From the NCBI GenBank assembly GCA_030537295.1, contig JAUNNU010000013.1:1-35818 (forward strand): a stretch of 35,818 bases of DNA. Reading direction: 5' to 3'. Made by a program: the position numbers and the translations under genes. Origin of the DNA: Bacteroidia bacterium. GTDB taxonomy: Bacteria; Bacteroidota; Bacteroidia; Bacteroidales; F082. The notes below the pieces were generated by a model. It saw nothing but the letters and a program-made list of their open reading frames with translations. It did no database searches and was not told where the DNA came from. Below, one piece after another: positions 18,201 to 25,554 of this stretch. The first letter of the stretch is position 1. Every line of letters starts with the position of its first letter.

Positions 18201-19655
18201 GACAGTGATGTCTTGCCCAACAACGCGTTGAACTGGATTCGTTCTGGTACCTACAAGGATACTGGTGAGAACGGTGATCCTGCAAACAACGACTATAATA
18301 TGAAGTCTGGTGCATACGAAAAGGGTTCAAAGCCATACGACCCGACAGAAGATTTCGAGAATATCGCTGAAGGCACATGGGCTCCTTACATGTTCTGCAA
18401 CATGAGCGGTAACGCCGGAGCATTCAACCCAGGTCCAGTCTATCCGAAAGCAAACTGCCGTGAGGATACGATTTTCCACAGAATCGGTTCAATCGACATT
18501 GTGCTGACAGCCGACAAGTCAAAATGGACACGTTGCCCTGTCGTGGAGATGTGTATGGACAAGAACCTTTCAGAAGGTAATATGAAGAGATTCTCGTTGC
18601 GTGACCACGCATCAGTTGACAGAGATGGCAACTATGCTGAATCAAAGGACATGGAACCAAGCGACGACCCGAACGATCCTAATTACATCAGCGCACGCGG
18701 TATGGGTTGGTTCCCAGGATACGCAATCGACATCGAGACAGGTGCACGTCTCAACATGCTCTACGGTGAAGATTCATTCTATCCAGATCTCAACGGACGC
18801 GACATGTTGTTCAACCCACCAGCGGTGACAGAACTTGTTGCACAGAACGACCCGTCAGTCCAGATAGCCGACCCGGTCATATTCGACCAGATCGATGGAA
18901 CGGCAATCTTCGGTGCCAAGCACTTCGTCTATATTTTCCCGATGGTTGACAACGTACTGAAGGGTTCTAACTCACTCGGTTTCTTCGAGTTCGGCTGCCC
19001 GGCTTACGATGCAGGTCGCAAATTGTATGAGACATTGGAATTCATGGATTCGAAAGATAAGGACATCTTTAGAACTGTGTTCTGGAGCTTCCCGACATGG
19101 GTCGGAATGCCAATGGCAATCGAAGGCAAGGAATGGTTGCCTGAAAACAACCCTGTCAAGATTTCAGTCCGCGTCAACACTCCGTATAAGGAAGGTTACG
19201 GTACAATGGTGCTTGATACACTTACAGACTATGTGTATGACACTATTTATCACAACGGTCTGCTCCCGTACTACGAATTCTCAACGAAGGGCTGCGAACC
19301 TACGAAGAACGTAGCTCAGAAGGCTGCAAGCGACCTTGACCTTATCAGGGTTGTCCCTAATCCTTACTACGCTTACTCAAGCTATGAAGGAAACGCCCTC
19401 GTTCACAAAGTGAAGATTACCAACGTCCCAGACAAGTGCGTTGTCACAATCTACACCGTGAATGGAACGAAGATCCGCCAGTTCAAGAAAGATGACGCCA
19501 CGACGACATCCATCGATTGGGATTTGACCAACCACGCCAACACCCCAATAGCCAGCGGCATCTACATCATCCATGTCAAGGACAACACGACAGGCGGTGA
19601 AAAAACTGTTAAATTCTACTGCGCAATGCGTCAGATTGACTTAAATACATTCTAA
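15270..19655 (+). CDS. Large secreted protein with T9SS type A-like sorting domain
   Basis: A 1461-residue exported protein with a signal peptide (about residues 1-20, ...LIASVTEARS). The central part has no enzyme motif I recognise. It holds a calcium-binding-like segment, DYDEDGEYNPSAGDYPYYD, of the kind common in large Bacteroidota surface proteins, and many Asn/Asp/Gly/Tyr-rich turns. The last 105 residues form a T9SS C-terminal domain: VVPNPYYAYSSYE, VKITNVPDKCVVTIYTVNGTKIRQF, IASGIYIIHVKD, GGEKTVKF. The chain then runs about 12 residues past the usual end (YCAMRQIDLNTF). It should cross the outer membrane by T9SS and be anchored or released. It lies between the TonB receptor and the PorV-like gene, so a joint surface complex is likely. 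Confidence 0.85.
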   Translation: MKTLFRLLTVAFLIASVTEARSEKYHYEGPQTRNLKQVTAGCTPSSTFAWLNINNARVRVNAGGDMWWDLPGGSGAKYYIPANGSATSLYAGSLWIAGMDVNNQLKCSAIRFRQKGNDFWTGPLTIDGTASIDAQTCMMYDKMYIITRAEVDDFLSHFDTETGKLDPTYTIPSSIANWPAHGPASASHYLAPFYDYDEDGEYNPSAGDYPYYDIDNELCHTQIPTMEEEWKGTVKGSILADQVIKGDQTIWWVFNDKGNSHTETGGAAIGMEIRAQAFAFATNDEINNMTFYSYEIINRSTYTLTNTYFSPWTDVDLGYAKDDYVGCDVSRGLGYGYNGAPVDGNGETEAYGANPPAVGVDFFQGPYLDPDGLDNPKYVYINGDSIQICDESINGVNFGNGIVDDERFGMRRFVYHNNTNNPINGDPDEAAEYYLLLQGIWKNGAKMEYGGTAVPGAAGTVGPACDFMFPFDSDPCNWGTGGIVPNGGFNQNGFYWSEETGDNGNPNPVEDRRFMQSAGPFTLKAGAVNYITFGVPWARANTGKAWASVELLRKVDDKCQSMFDNCFKVLDGPNAPDLTIRELDRKLVIYLSNSETSNNYNEGYVEKDPNIQGPHPVDSTMDKDPFYRFEGYQVYQLANERVSVDELSDETKARLVYQCDVKNNVGTIINFIYNDDLKHNVPTMMVQGGDNGIHHSFIITQDEFTSNNDPTLVNHKTYYFMAIAYAYNNYMEYSDDPNVLNGLHGQKAPYLAGRKNIKLYSAVPHKIVNGTEVTSSYNDQPEITRWVGRGNGGLQTEISDKQIEELLAKAPANYSNGPERNIYGMESYPVIYHPTYKRGYGPVNVKIVDPLNVKPADYSLEFFDFKPTTIHNVTGDQGIAGDSAQKMAFKWVLTDVETGEEFRSIKTTEENNEQLFLERGISVDILQSWDYGPIKVGTTGTQSDAVAAYATLSPQNGMITTSVTYADSSNRWLSGIRDSDVLPNNALNWIRSGTYKDTGENGDPANNDYNMKSGAYEKGSKPYDPTEDFENIAEGTWAPYMFCNMSGNAGAFNPGPVYPKANCREDTIFHRIGSIDIVLTADKSKWTRCPVVEMCMDKNLSEGNMKRFSLRDHASVDRDGNYAESKDMEPSDDPNDPNYISARGMGWFPGYAIDIETGARLNMLYGEDSFYPDLNGRDMLFNPPAVTELVAQNDPSVQIADPVIFDQIDGTAIFGAKHFVYIFPMVDNVLKGSNSLGFFEFGCPAYDAGRKLYETLEFMDSKDKDIFRTVFWSFPTWVGMPMAIEGKEWLPENNPVKISVRVNTPYKEGYGTMVLDTLTDYVYDTIYHNGLLPYYEFSTKGCEPTKNVAQKAASDLDLIRVVPNPYYAYSSYEGNALVHKVKITNVPDKCVVTIYTVNGTKIRQFKKDDATTTSIDWDLTNHANTPIASGIYIIHVKDNTTGGEKTVKFYCAMRQIDLNTF

Positions 19656-19689
19656 TATTATTTTGCGAACAAATTAAAAGTACACGATC

Positions 19690-20754
19690 ATGAAAAAGTT
19701 ATTTAGAACTATCGTAATATTAAGCTTGACAATCATTATTGGATTCACGAGCACAGAAGCATTCGCAGGTAATAAGGACAGAGCAGGTCAAGCAGGTGCA
19801 AATGAACTGTTGATTAACCCATGGGCTGCTTCAGCAGGCTGGGCAAATGCCGGTATGGCATCTGTCAAAGGCGTTGACGCCATGTGGGGCAATGTCGCAG
19901 GTATCTCATTTGTCAACACAATGGACATCGATTTCTCATACACTAACTGGCTTTCAGGTTCAGAGACCAACATCTATTCATGTGGTGCCCTGGTCAGAAT
20001 TTCAGAGTCAATGGTGTTAGGTCTCAACGTGATGTCAATGAACTTCGGCGAAATTGACAAGACAACGGTGGAGAACCCTGATGGCGGTATTGGTACATAC
20101 AAACCAAGTTTGATGAACATCAACGTCGCTGTCGCGAAGTCATTCTCAAACAGCATCCACGGCGGTATCTTGCTCAAGATTATCAGTGAGTCAATCGCCG
20201 ATATGAAAGGCTCCGGCGTCGCAATCGATGCAGGCATCCAGTATGTGACAGGTATCACCGATAACGTACACTTCGGTATCACCTTGAAGAACATCGGACC
20301 TACAATGAAATTCTCAGGTGACGGTCTTGACATGTCGGCCATCTTCGAAGGCATGACATCTTCACTGACAGTCGTCAACCGCGCCGATGAATTCGAGCTT
20401 CCGACACAGTTGTGCATCGCTGCTGCATACGACTTCAACTTCAAGAACAACAGCCGCTTGTCACTCGCATTCAACTTCAATTCTAACGCTTTCTCAAAAG
20501 ACCAGTTCATCGCAGGTATCGAAGGCTCATTCAGAGACATCCTTGTCCTCCGTGGCGGTTACACATTCGAGAAAGGTATTTTCAAAGACATTGAAGATGC
20601 AGATTGCACAAACGTCCATAAAGGTCTGTCACTCGGTGCCTCAGTCCAAGCCCCTCTCAACGATAAGGGTCTCAAGGTCTGCATCGACTACGCATACCGC
20701 AACACCGCTCACTGGAATGGAACACACTCAATCGGTGCAAGAATTTTATTCTAA
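19690..20754 (+). CDS. PorV/PorQ-family outer-membrane barrel
   Basis: A 354-residue outer-membrane beta-barrel with a signal peptide ending STEAFA. The N-terminal segment AGANELLINPWAASAGWANAGMASV...DAMWGNVAGISF matches the start of PorV/PorQ proteins (AG-x-FL-x-I-x-x-x-AR-x-x-x-MGGA...WNPAG pattern). The rest alternates hydrophobic strands and ends HSIGARILF with a terminal aromatic. PorV is the T9SS shuttle that binds CTD-bearing cargo, and PorQ works with PorU, PorV and PorZ. Its place directly after the CTD protein suggests a dedicated partner for that cargo rather than the general T9SS PorV, whose usual neighbour PorU is absent. It is the last gene of the operon. Confidence 0.85.
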   Translation: MKKLFRTIVILSLTIIIGFTSTEAFAGNKDRAGQAGANELLINPWAASAGWANAGMASVKGVDAMWGNVAGISFVNTMDIDFSYTNWLSGSETNIYSCGALVRISESMVLGLNVMSMNFGEIDKTTVENPDGGIGTYKPSLMNINVAVAKSFSNSIHGGILLKIISESIADMKGSGVAIDAGIQYVTGITDNVHFGITLKNIGPTMKFSGDGLDMSAIFEGMTSSLTVVNRADEFELPTQLCIAAAYDFNFKNNSRLSLAFNFNSNAFSKDQFIAGIEGSFRDILVLRGGYTFEKGIFKDIEDADCTNVHKGLSLGASVQAPLNDKGLKVCIDYAYRNTAHWNGTHSIGARILF

Positions 20755-20763
20755 AAAAAAGTC

Positions 20764-20792
20764 TTGTATTTGAAAAAATAGTTGTATCTTTG
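20764..20792 (+). promoter_or_regulatory. Promoter of greA operon
   Basis: TTG (20764-20766) and TATCTTTG (20785-20792) are separated by 18 bases, close to the Bacteroidota consensus. The predicted start near 20799 gives a leader of about 65 bases before greA. Confidence 0.7.
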
Positions 20793-20810
20793 CATACAAT
20801 TTCAGGTAAA

Positions 20811-20844
20811 AAAGGGCCCTTATTCATTTAAGGGTCTCTTTTTT
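20811..20844 (+). terminator. Terminator-like hairpin inside the greA leader
   Basis: CCCTTA (20817-20822) pairs with TAAGGG (20829-20834). The stem extends through GGG with TCT using wobble pairs, then A-T pairs, and T runs to 20844. It lies after the predicted transcription start and 21 bases before the greA ATG, so it may attenuate greA as well as stop read-through from the upstream operon. Confidence 0.65.
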
Positions 20845-20865
20845 ACATAAACAATAAATACTAAT

Positions 20866-21342
20866 ATGGCAGATATAGAATACTTTACCCAAGCAGGATT
20901 GCAGAAACTTAAGGATGAACTTGAGAACCTCTGCGTGAACGAACGCCCGAAAATTGCCGCGGCGATAGCTGAAGCACGTGACAAAGGCGACCTGTCAGAA
21001 AACGCCGAATACGACGCAGCAAAGGAAGCACAACAGCTTCTCGAAATGAAAATAGTCAACCTCCAACTGACAATCGCCAACGCACGCGTCATCGATGAGT
21101 CGAAAATGGACACCTCAAAAGTGCTCATCCTCTCGACAGTGAAGATTAAGAATCTCAAGACAAAGGCTGTGATGACCTATACAATCGTGCCTGAAAAAGA
21201 AGCGAACCTCAAGGCCGGGAAGATATCCATCACCTCCCCGATAGCCAAAGGCCTCCTCGGAAAAGCCGTCGGCGAACAGGTCGATATACAGGTCCCGGCA
21301 GGGAAAATGACATTTGAAATCGTCGAAATAACAAGAGAATAA
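20866..21342 (+). CDS. greA: Transcription elongation factor GreA
   Basis: A 158-residue protein that binds the RNA polymerase secondary channel and stimulates cleavage of backtracked RNA. The N-terminal coiled coil contains the family signature: LKDELENL, AIAEARDKGDLSENAEYDAAKEAQ. The acidic tip residues of the family motif D-L-S-E-N-A-E-Y are present. The C-terminal FKBP-like domain ends SPIAKGLLGKAVGEQVDIQVPAGKMTFEIVEI, as usual. Length is standard. The start ATGGCAGATATAG is well placed after an A-rich leader. The HIT-family gene follows after 1 base, so the two are translationally close and probably one operon. Confidence 0.97.
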   Translation: MADIEYFTQAGLQKLKDELENLCVNERPKIAAAIAEARDKGDLSENAEYDAAKEAQQLLEMKIVNLQLTIANARVIDESKMDTSKVLILSTVKIKNLKTKAVMTYTIVPEKEANLKAGKISITSPIAKGLLGKAVGEQVDIQVPAGKMTFEIVEITRE

Positions 21343-21343
21343 T

Positions 21344-21736
21344 ATGGCTTCGATATTTTCAAGAATAGTCGCGGGCGAAATTCCAAGCTATAAGATTGCT
21401 GAAAACGACAAGTTCTACGCATTCTTCGACATCAACCCGCTCGCTCCCGGACATACACTCGTCATCCCGAAGAAGGAAACAGATTATATCTTTGATATAG
21501 AGGACGAAGACCTCGCCGAGATGATAGTCTTCGCTAAAGATGTGGCTGTCGCAATAAAGAAAGCATTCCCGTGCATTAAGGTCGGAATGGCTGTGCTCGG
21601 CCTCGAAGTGCCTCACGCACACATACACCTCGTGCCGATGCAGTGCGAAGGTGACTTGGACTTCAAAAAAGCAAAACTTCAACCTACAAAAGAACAGTTC
21701 GTTGAATGGCAAAATAAAATTGTTGAAAAATTTTGA
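21344..21736 (+). CDS. HIT-family nucleotide-binding protein
   Basis: A 130-residue cytosolic protein of the histidine-triad superfamily, which hydrolyses nucleotide phosphoramidates or related adenylylated compounds. The triad HAHIHLV is at residues 91-97 (H91, H93, H95), preceded by the usual SIFSRIVAGEIPSYKI start and LAPGHTLVIPK strand. Length fits HinT-like proteins. It follows greA after 1 base, and a strong terminator lies 35 bases downstream. The physiological substrate of such proteins is generally unclear. Confidence 0.95.
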   Translation: MASIFSRIVAGEIPSYKIAENDKFYAFFDINPLAPGHTLVIPKKETDYIFDIEDEDLAEMIVFAKDVAVAIKKAFPCIKVGMAVLGLEVPHAHIHLVPMQCEGDLDFKKAKLQPTKEQFVEWQNKIVEKF

Positions 21737-21771
21737 CAATCTTTTCATTTTACTTTGATTTTTGAATTTTT

Positions 21772-21796
21772 AAGGTCACATTACGTGACCTTTTTT
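21772..21796 (+). terminator. Intrinsic terminator after the greA-HIT operon
   Basis: AAGGTCAC (21772-21779) and GTGACCTT (21785-21792) form a perfect 8-bp stem around ATTAC, followed by T to 21796. It ends only 7 bases before the ATG at 21804, so it would also sit in the leader of that gene if its promoter lies upstream. Confidence 0.85.
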
Positions 21797-21803
21797 GTAC
21801 GTC

Positions 21804-24110
21804 ATGAAAGAAAACAGCATATTTGAAAACTACCTCAACTTGATAATGACATCGTGGGTGATGATCCTCATGATGCGAATCGTCGAATGCGGCGCAATGC
21901 TCATCAATTTCGGAAACGAAAACGGTATGCTGCTGTCGGAACTCGCCGGCTTTGGCATCGATTTTGTGTGTGCAAATCTCGTACTGATAGTGCTTTTCCC
22001 GATTTATCTCGCACTTTCCAAATGTTCGGGAAAAATGGCCGACATTGTTTATCTCACGCTCTTCGTGCTTCTTGAAATCGTGCATCTGCTCGTCCTGCAA
22101 TATTTTTTCAATCAGCACAAACCGCTCGGATCGCTGCTTTTCGGCTATTCCCTTGACGAAATAATTCTCACCGTGACGACCGCCAACGTGTCAGTGACAA
22201 AAGTCGTCATGCTTATAGCAGGATTGATTGTCTTGTCGTTGACATCTTTTTTTGTAATAAAAAAAATCAAAGCGAAAAATAAAGCCAAAGCCAAGATTGT
22301 GACGCTTGCGTCGCTGCCGGTAGCCGTCATCCTGATTGTTTTCGCATCAAGATACTACAACGACTTCACCGTCAACAAATCATTGGCGTTTTACAAGGCG
22401 GCGATTGAGTACAAGACGGAGGAAAAAGTCTATTGTCATGAAATTTCAGACGCCGAAATCGAAGAATATCATCAGATGTTTCAGGAGAAAAAATTCGTTT
22501 CAAACGAGTTCCCGTTGCTTCACAAATACGAAACCGCCGACAGTCTCGGCTTCTATTTCAATGAGTTTGAAAGTAAACCAAACATCGTGATTCTTTTCGT
22601 CGAAGGCCTCAACGACGATTTCGTACATGACTTTCATGGTGCGAATCTGATGCCTAACCTTCGGGGAATAATGGAGAAGAGCCTTTATTGGAATCATTGC
22701 TTCACGCTCGGAGAACGCTCGTTCGCAGTGGTGCCGTCGGTTCTCGGAAGCCTTCCGTATGGCGAAATCGGCTTCACTTTGCTCGATCAGCTTCCGCTGC
22801 ATCTGACCTTGACTTCGGTGCTTGAGGCGAATGGTTATCAGACGGATTTCTTCTACGGACAAGGAAGCTGGTTTCACAAAAAGAACATTTTCTTCAGAAA
22901 AAACAACATCGATTTGATTTTTGACAACCAGAAATATTCAGACAAATATGAGAAAATCGTTGTCGGAAAAGAGAATTATTTCTGGGGATATAATGATAAA
23001 TGCCTGTTTGAGCAGTCGCTCGAAGTCATTGATACTCTTGGCGATTCGCCTCGCCTTGACATGTATTTCACCGGCTCGACGCATTCGCCGTTTATCATTT
23101 CGGAAACCGAAAAATACGACGGACGCTTGGATGAGATTTGTGAGAATCTTGAAAACGGCACCGACAGGAAGTTCTTCAAACATTACGGGATTTACGCCAG
23201 GACGCTGCTTTTCTTGGACGACGCGCTCGGTGATTTCATCGGAAGCTATTCAAAACGGAACGATTTCCAGAATACGATTTTCGTTATTACCGGCGACCAT
23301 CCGATGTGCGAGATTGCTCCCGAAAACTCACTGAAACGTTATCACGTGCCGTTCATCGTCTATTCGCCGAACCTGAAAACCTCCGCTACTTTCTCAAACA
23401 CCGTGAGTCATCTTGATTTCTACGAGACGATGATCGCCTTCATGGAGAAATACGGAGTCGAAAAACCTGATTTCAGCGCGTCCTTCGGCGGAAATATGTT
23501 CGCCGAAAGCAACAATATCGCCTTCATGGACGAGCCGAGAAACGTGATCGATTTCTATTCCGACGGCCATTACATCTCCGGCAAGGATCTGTATGAAGTC
23601 GGAAAAGATTTCAATATCAGGAAAATCAACGACAAGGATTTGTATGAGACTTTGCGTCACCGGCTTGAAACAGTGAAAAACATTAGCGAATATACTTCTT
23701 TGGAAAACAAGATTATGCCGACGGATGTTTATTGCAAAGCATTGAATGATACGCTGTTGCGTGAATTTAGAAGTGACAATGACATCGTTTTTTCTGGACA
23801 GTATCAGAATGTCTTGACGGAAGTTGACATTACGGCGTTTGACACGTTGGTTCTCGATTTCTCGCTTGATTATCACGGCGTTGATGACGTTTGTCAGCTT
23901 GTTTATAAGATTACGGACGAAAATGGTGCGAATATTTCGACGGAATATTTGGGCTTTGGCAAAGACGGGCGGAAATTTGCTTATCACAGACAGATTCCAT
24001 TGTGTGGCAAAGGAGAGAAAACGTTTTTTAATGCTTTCTTTTACAATCCGAAACAGCAGAAATGCACAATCTCGAAGCTCGATGGAATATTGTTGGGAAA
24101 TATCGAATAA
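21804..24110 (+). CDS. LtaS/OpgB-like membrane phosphoglycerol transferase (paralog 1)
   Basis: A 768-residue inner-membrane enzyme of the alkaline-phosphatase superfamily. About five N-terminal helices (roughly 10-35, 45-72, 80-102, 132-153, 165-182) precede a periplasmic sulfatase-like domain. KPNIVILFVEG gives the metal ligand E267, followed by the region ERSFAVVPSVLGSLPYG, TGSTHSPF (H427) and FVITGDHP (D498, H499). In LtaS the nucleophile is Thr about 45 residues after the Glu; here the aligned residue appears to be Ser306. A C-terminal beta-rich domain (about 655-768) follows. The ATG at 21804 is chosen over the TTG at 21795. Family members move phosphoglycerol or similar groups onto surface polymers. 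A sulfatase or phosphoethanolamine-transferase role is possible but less likely given the closeness to the protein at 29758. Confidence 0.8.
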   Translation: MKENSIFENYLNLIMTSWVMILMMRIVECGAMLINFGNENGMLLSELAGFGIDFVCANLVLIVLFPIYLALSKCSGKMADIVYLTLFVLLEIVHLLVLQYFFNQHKPLGSLLFGYSLDEIILTVTTANVSVTKVVMLIAGLIVLSLTSFFVIKKIKAKNKAKAKIVTLASLPVAVILIVFASRYYNDFTVNKSLAFYKAAIEYKTEEKVYCHEISDAEIEEYHQMFQEKKFVSNEFPLLHKYETADSLGFYFNEFESKPNIVILFVEGLNDDFVHDFHGANLMPNLRGIMEKSLYWNHCFTLGERSFAVVPSVLGSLPYGEIGFTLLDQLPLHLTLTSVLEANGYQTDFFYGQGSWFHKKNIFFRKNNIDLIFDNQKYSDKYEKIVVGKENYFWGYNDKCLFEQSLEVIDTLGDSPRLDMYFTGSTHSPFIISETEKYDGRLDEICENLENGTDRKFFKHYGIYARTLLFLDDALGDFIGSYSKRNDFQNTIFVITGDHPMCEIAPENSLKRYHVPFIVYSPNLKTSATFSNTVSHLDFYETMIAFMEKYGVEKPDFSASFGGNMFAESNNIAFMDEPRNVIDFYSDGHYISGKDLYEVGKDFNIRKINDKDLYETLRHRLETVKNISEYTSLENKIMPTDVYCKALNDTLLREFRSDNDIVFSGQYQNVLTEVDITAFDTLVLDFSLDYHGVDDVCQLVYKITDENGANISTEYLGFGKDGRKFAYHRQIPLCGKGEKTFFNAFFYNPKQQKCTISKLDGILLGNIE

Positions 24111-24137
24111 ATCTTTCAAAGATATTGTTTTAAACCG

Positions 24138-24145
24138 TATTTTTG
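24138..24145 (+). promoter_or_regulatory. Putative -7 element for the THUMP methyltransferase gene
   Basis: TATTTTTG followed by CAAAAATTTT matches the TAnnTTTG consensus and lies 59 bases before the GTG at 24204. A -33 element is weak (ATTG at 24124-24127, only 10 bases away). Confidence 0.4.
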
Positions 24146-24203
24146 CAAAAATTTTGAGCTTGCGTGATGCGGCTTGCAATGATGAAATTTAAAGGGAAAT
24201 AAA

Positions 24204-25484
24204 GTGGAAGAAAAATTTAAAATGGTTGCCAAGACCATGGCGGGTCTTGAGGATTTATTGATGGAAGAACTGACGGCGCTCGGTGCCGAAAACGTGGAGA
24301 AACTGTACAGGGCGGTGTCATTTGAAGGTGACAACGAGATAATGTACAAGGCGAATTATCTCTGCCGCACGGCGTTGCGTATCTTGAAGCCTGTGGCGAA
24401 GTTCGTTGCGCGTGACGAAATCGCGCTTTACAACAATGTGGCGAAGATTGAATGGCACAATTTTTTTAACCTTGATGAGACTTTCGCCATCGACGCAGTG
24501 GCGAGCGGGCCGTATTTCACGCATTCGCAGTATGTGGCTTTGAAGGTGAAAGACGCTATCGCCGACGAGTTCCGTCAGCATTTTGGCGCCCGTCCTTCGG
24601 TTGATGTTGACAACCCGACCCTTAGGATAAACGTATATATTGAAAACGAGAAGGTTACGCTTTCTTTAGACAGCTCCGGCGACTCGCTTCACAAACGCGG
24701 ATACCGTAAAATCGTTGATAAGGCTCCGATGAACGAGGTCCTGGCCGCCGCTCTCATCAAGTTCACCGGCTGGGATTACGACTGCAACTTTGTTGACTGC
24801 ATGTGCGGATCCGGCACCATCCCGATTGAGGCTGCAATGGCAGCGATGAACATCCCGGCGGGTTACTTCCGCGAAAGCTACGGCTTCATGTCGTGGCACG
24901 ACTTCGAGGAAGGCACGTGGGACAAGATGAAAGCCGAGGCCGACGACGCAATCCGTGACTTCGACTTCGAAATATTCGCCTCCGACCATTCCGCAAAGGC
25001 GGTTGACATCGCACGCCAGAACATCGCCGCGGCGCATCTGAGCCACGACATCAACCTCAGCAAACAGGATATGTTCGAACTCATACCGCCTGAAGGCGGC
25101 GGCGTAATGCTCATCAACCCGCCTTACGGCGAACGCCTCGAAGAAGACGACATCGTCAAACTCTATAAAGGCATCGGCGACGCATTGAAACAGCATTTCA
25201 AAGGCTTCTCGGCCTGGATCATCAGCTCTGACAAAGACTCGATGAAACAAATCGGCCTCAAACCGTCAAAGAAAATCGAGCTTTTCAACGGACCGCTCGA
25301 ATGCAAACTTGAGAAATTTGAAATCTTCGACGGAAGCTATAAAGATCAAAAAATCGGAGTGTACGAGATTTTCGACCCGGAAAACGACGAGGCACGTCAG
25401 ACACTGCTTTCGATGAAAGACGAGAATGACGCTGACATTCAATGCGAAGCATATCCGATTGAGGATGCGGAGAGCGAAGAATGA
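24204..25484 (+). CDS. THUMP-domain class I rRNA methyltransferase, RlmL N-terminal type
   Basis: A 426-residue cytosolic SAM-dependent RNA methyltransferase. The N-terminal THUMP domain (about 1-160) has AGLEDLLMEELTALGAENV. A Rossmann methyltransferase domain follows, with DCMCGSGTIPIEAAM (SAM binding) and INPPYGERL (N305-P-P-Y308), the signature of base N-methyltransferases. Closest known relatives are RlmL, which makes m2G2445 in 23S rRNA, and the single-domain YpsC-type proteins; the second domain of enterobacterial RlmL is absent, as usual outside gammaproteobacteria. The start is GTG at 24204 after AAGGGAAATAAA; ATG at 24222 is the alternative. It seems to sit by chance among surface-polymer genes. 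It ends at a strong terminator at 25516. Confidence 0.92.
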   Translation: MEEKFKMVAKTMAGLEDLLMEELTALGAENVEKLYRAVSFEGDNEIMYKANYLCRTALRILKPVAKFVARDEIALYNNVAKIEWHNFFNLDETFAIDAVASGPYFTHSQYVALKVKDAIADEFRQHFGARPSVDVDNPTLRINVYIENEKVTLSLDSSGDSLHKRGYRKIVDKAPMNEVLAAALIKFTGWDYDCNFVDCMCGSGTIPIEAAMAAMNIPAGYFRESYGFMSWHDFEEGTWDKMKAEADDAIRDFDFEIFASDHSAKAVDIARQNIAAAHLSHDINLSKQDMFELIPPEGGGVMLINPPYGERLEEDDIVKLYKGIGDALKQHFKGFSAWIISSDKDSMKQIGLKPSKKIELFNGPLECKLEKFEIFDGSYKDQKIGVYEIFDPENDEARQTLLSMKDENDADIQCEAYPIEDAESEE

Positions 25485-25515
25485 AACTTTTTAGTTTGTT
25501 GTAGATATGGTTATT

Positions 25516-25554
25516 GATAGCTGGCATCTTTGTGTCGGCTATCTTTGTTTTTTG
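25516..25554 (+). terminator. Intrinsic terminator between convergent genes
   Basis: GATAGCTGGCA (25516-25526) pairs along its whole length with TGTCGGCTATC (25533-25543) around TCTTTG, with two G-T pairs, followed by TTTGTTTTTTG. It overlaps the stop codon of the minus-strand gene ending at 25539. Confidence 0.85.

Noticed and set aside
21804..24110. EptA-like phosphoethanolamine transferase
   Set aside because: The motif order and N-terminal layout match LtaS/OpgB-like proteins and paralog 2, and the disulfide-rich pattern typical of EptA is absent.
24111..24203. Short palindrome ATCTTTCAAAGAT after paralog 1 as a terminator
   Set aside because: Its two arms leave a one-base centre, and no proper T-tract follows.
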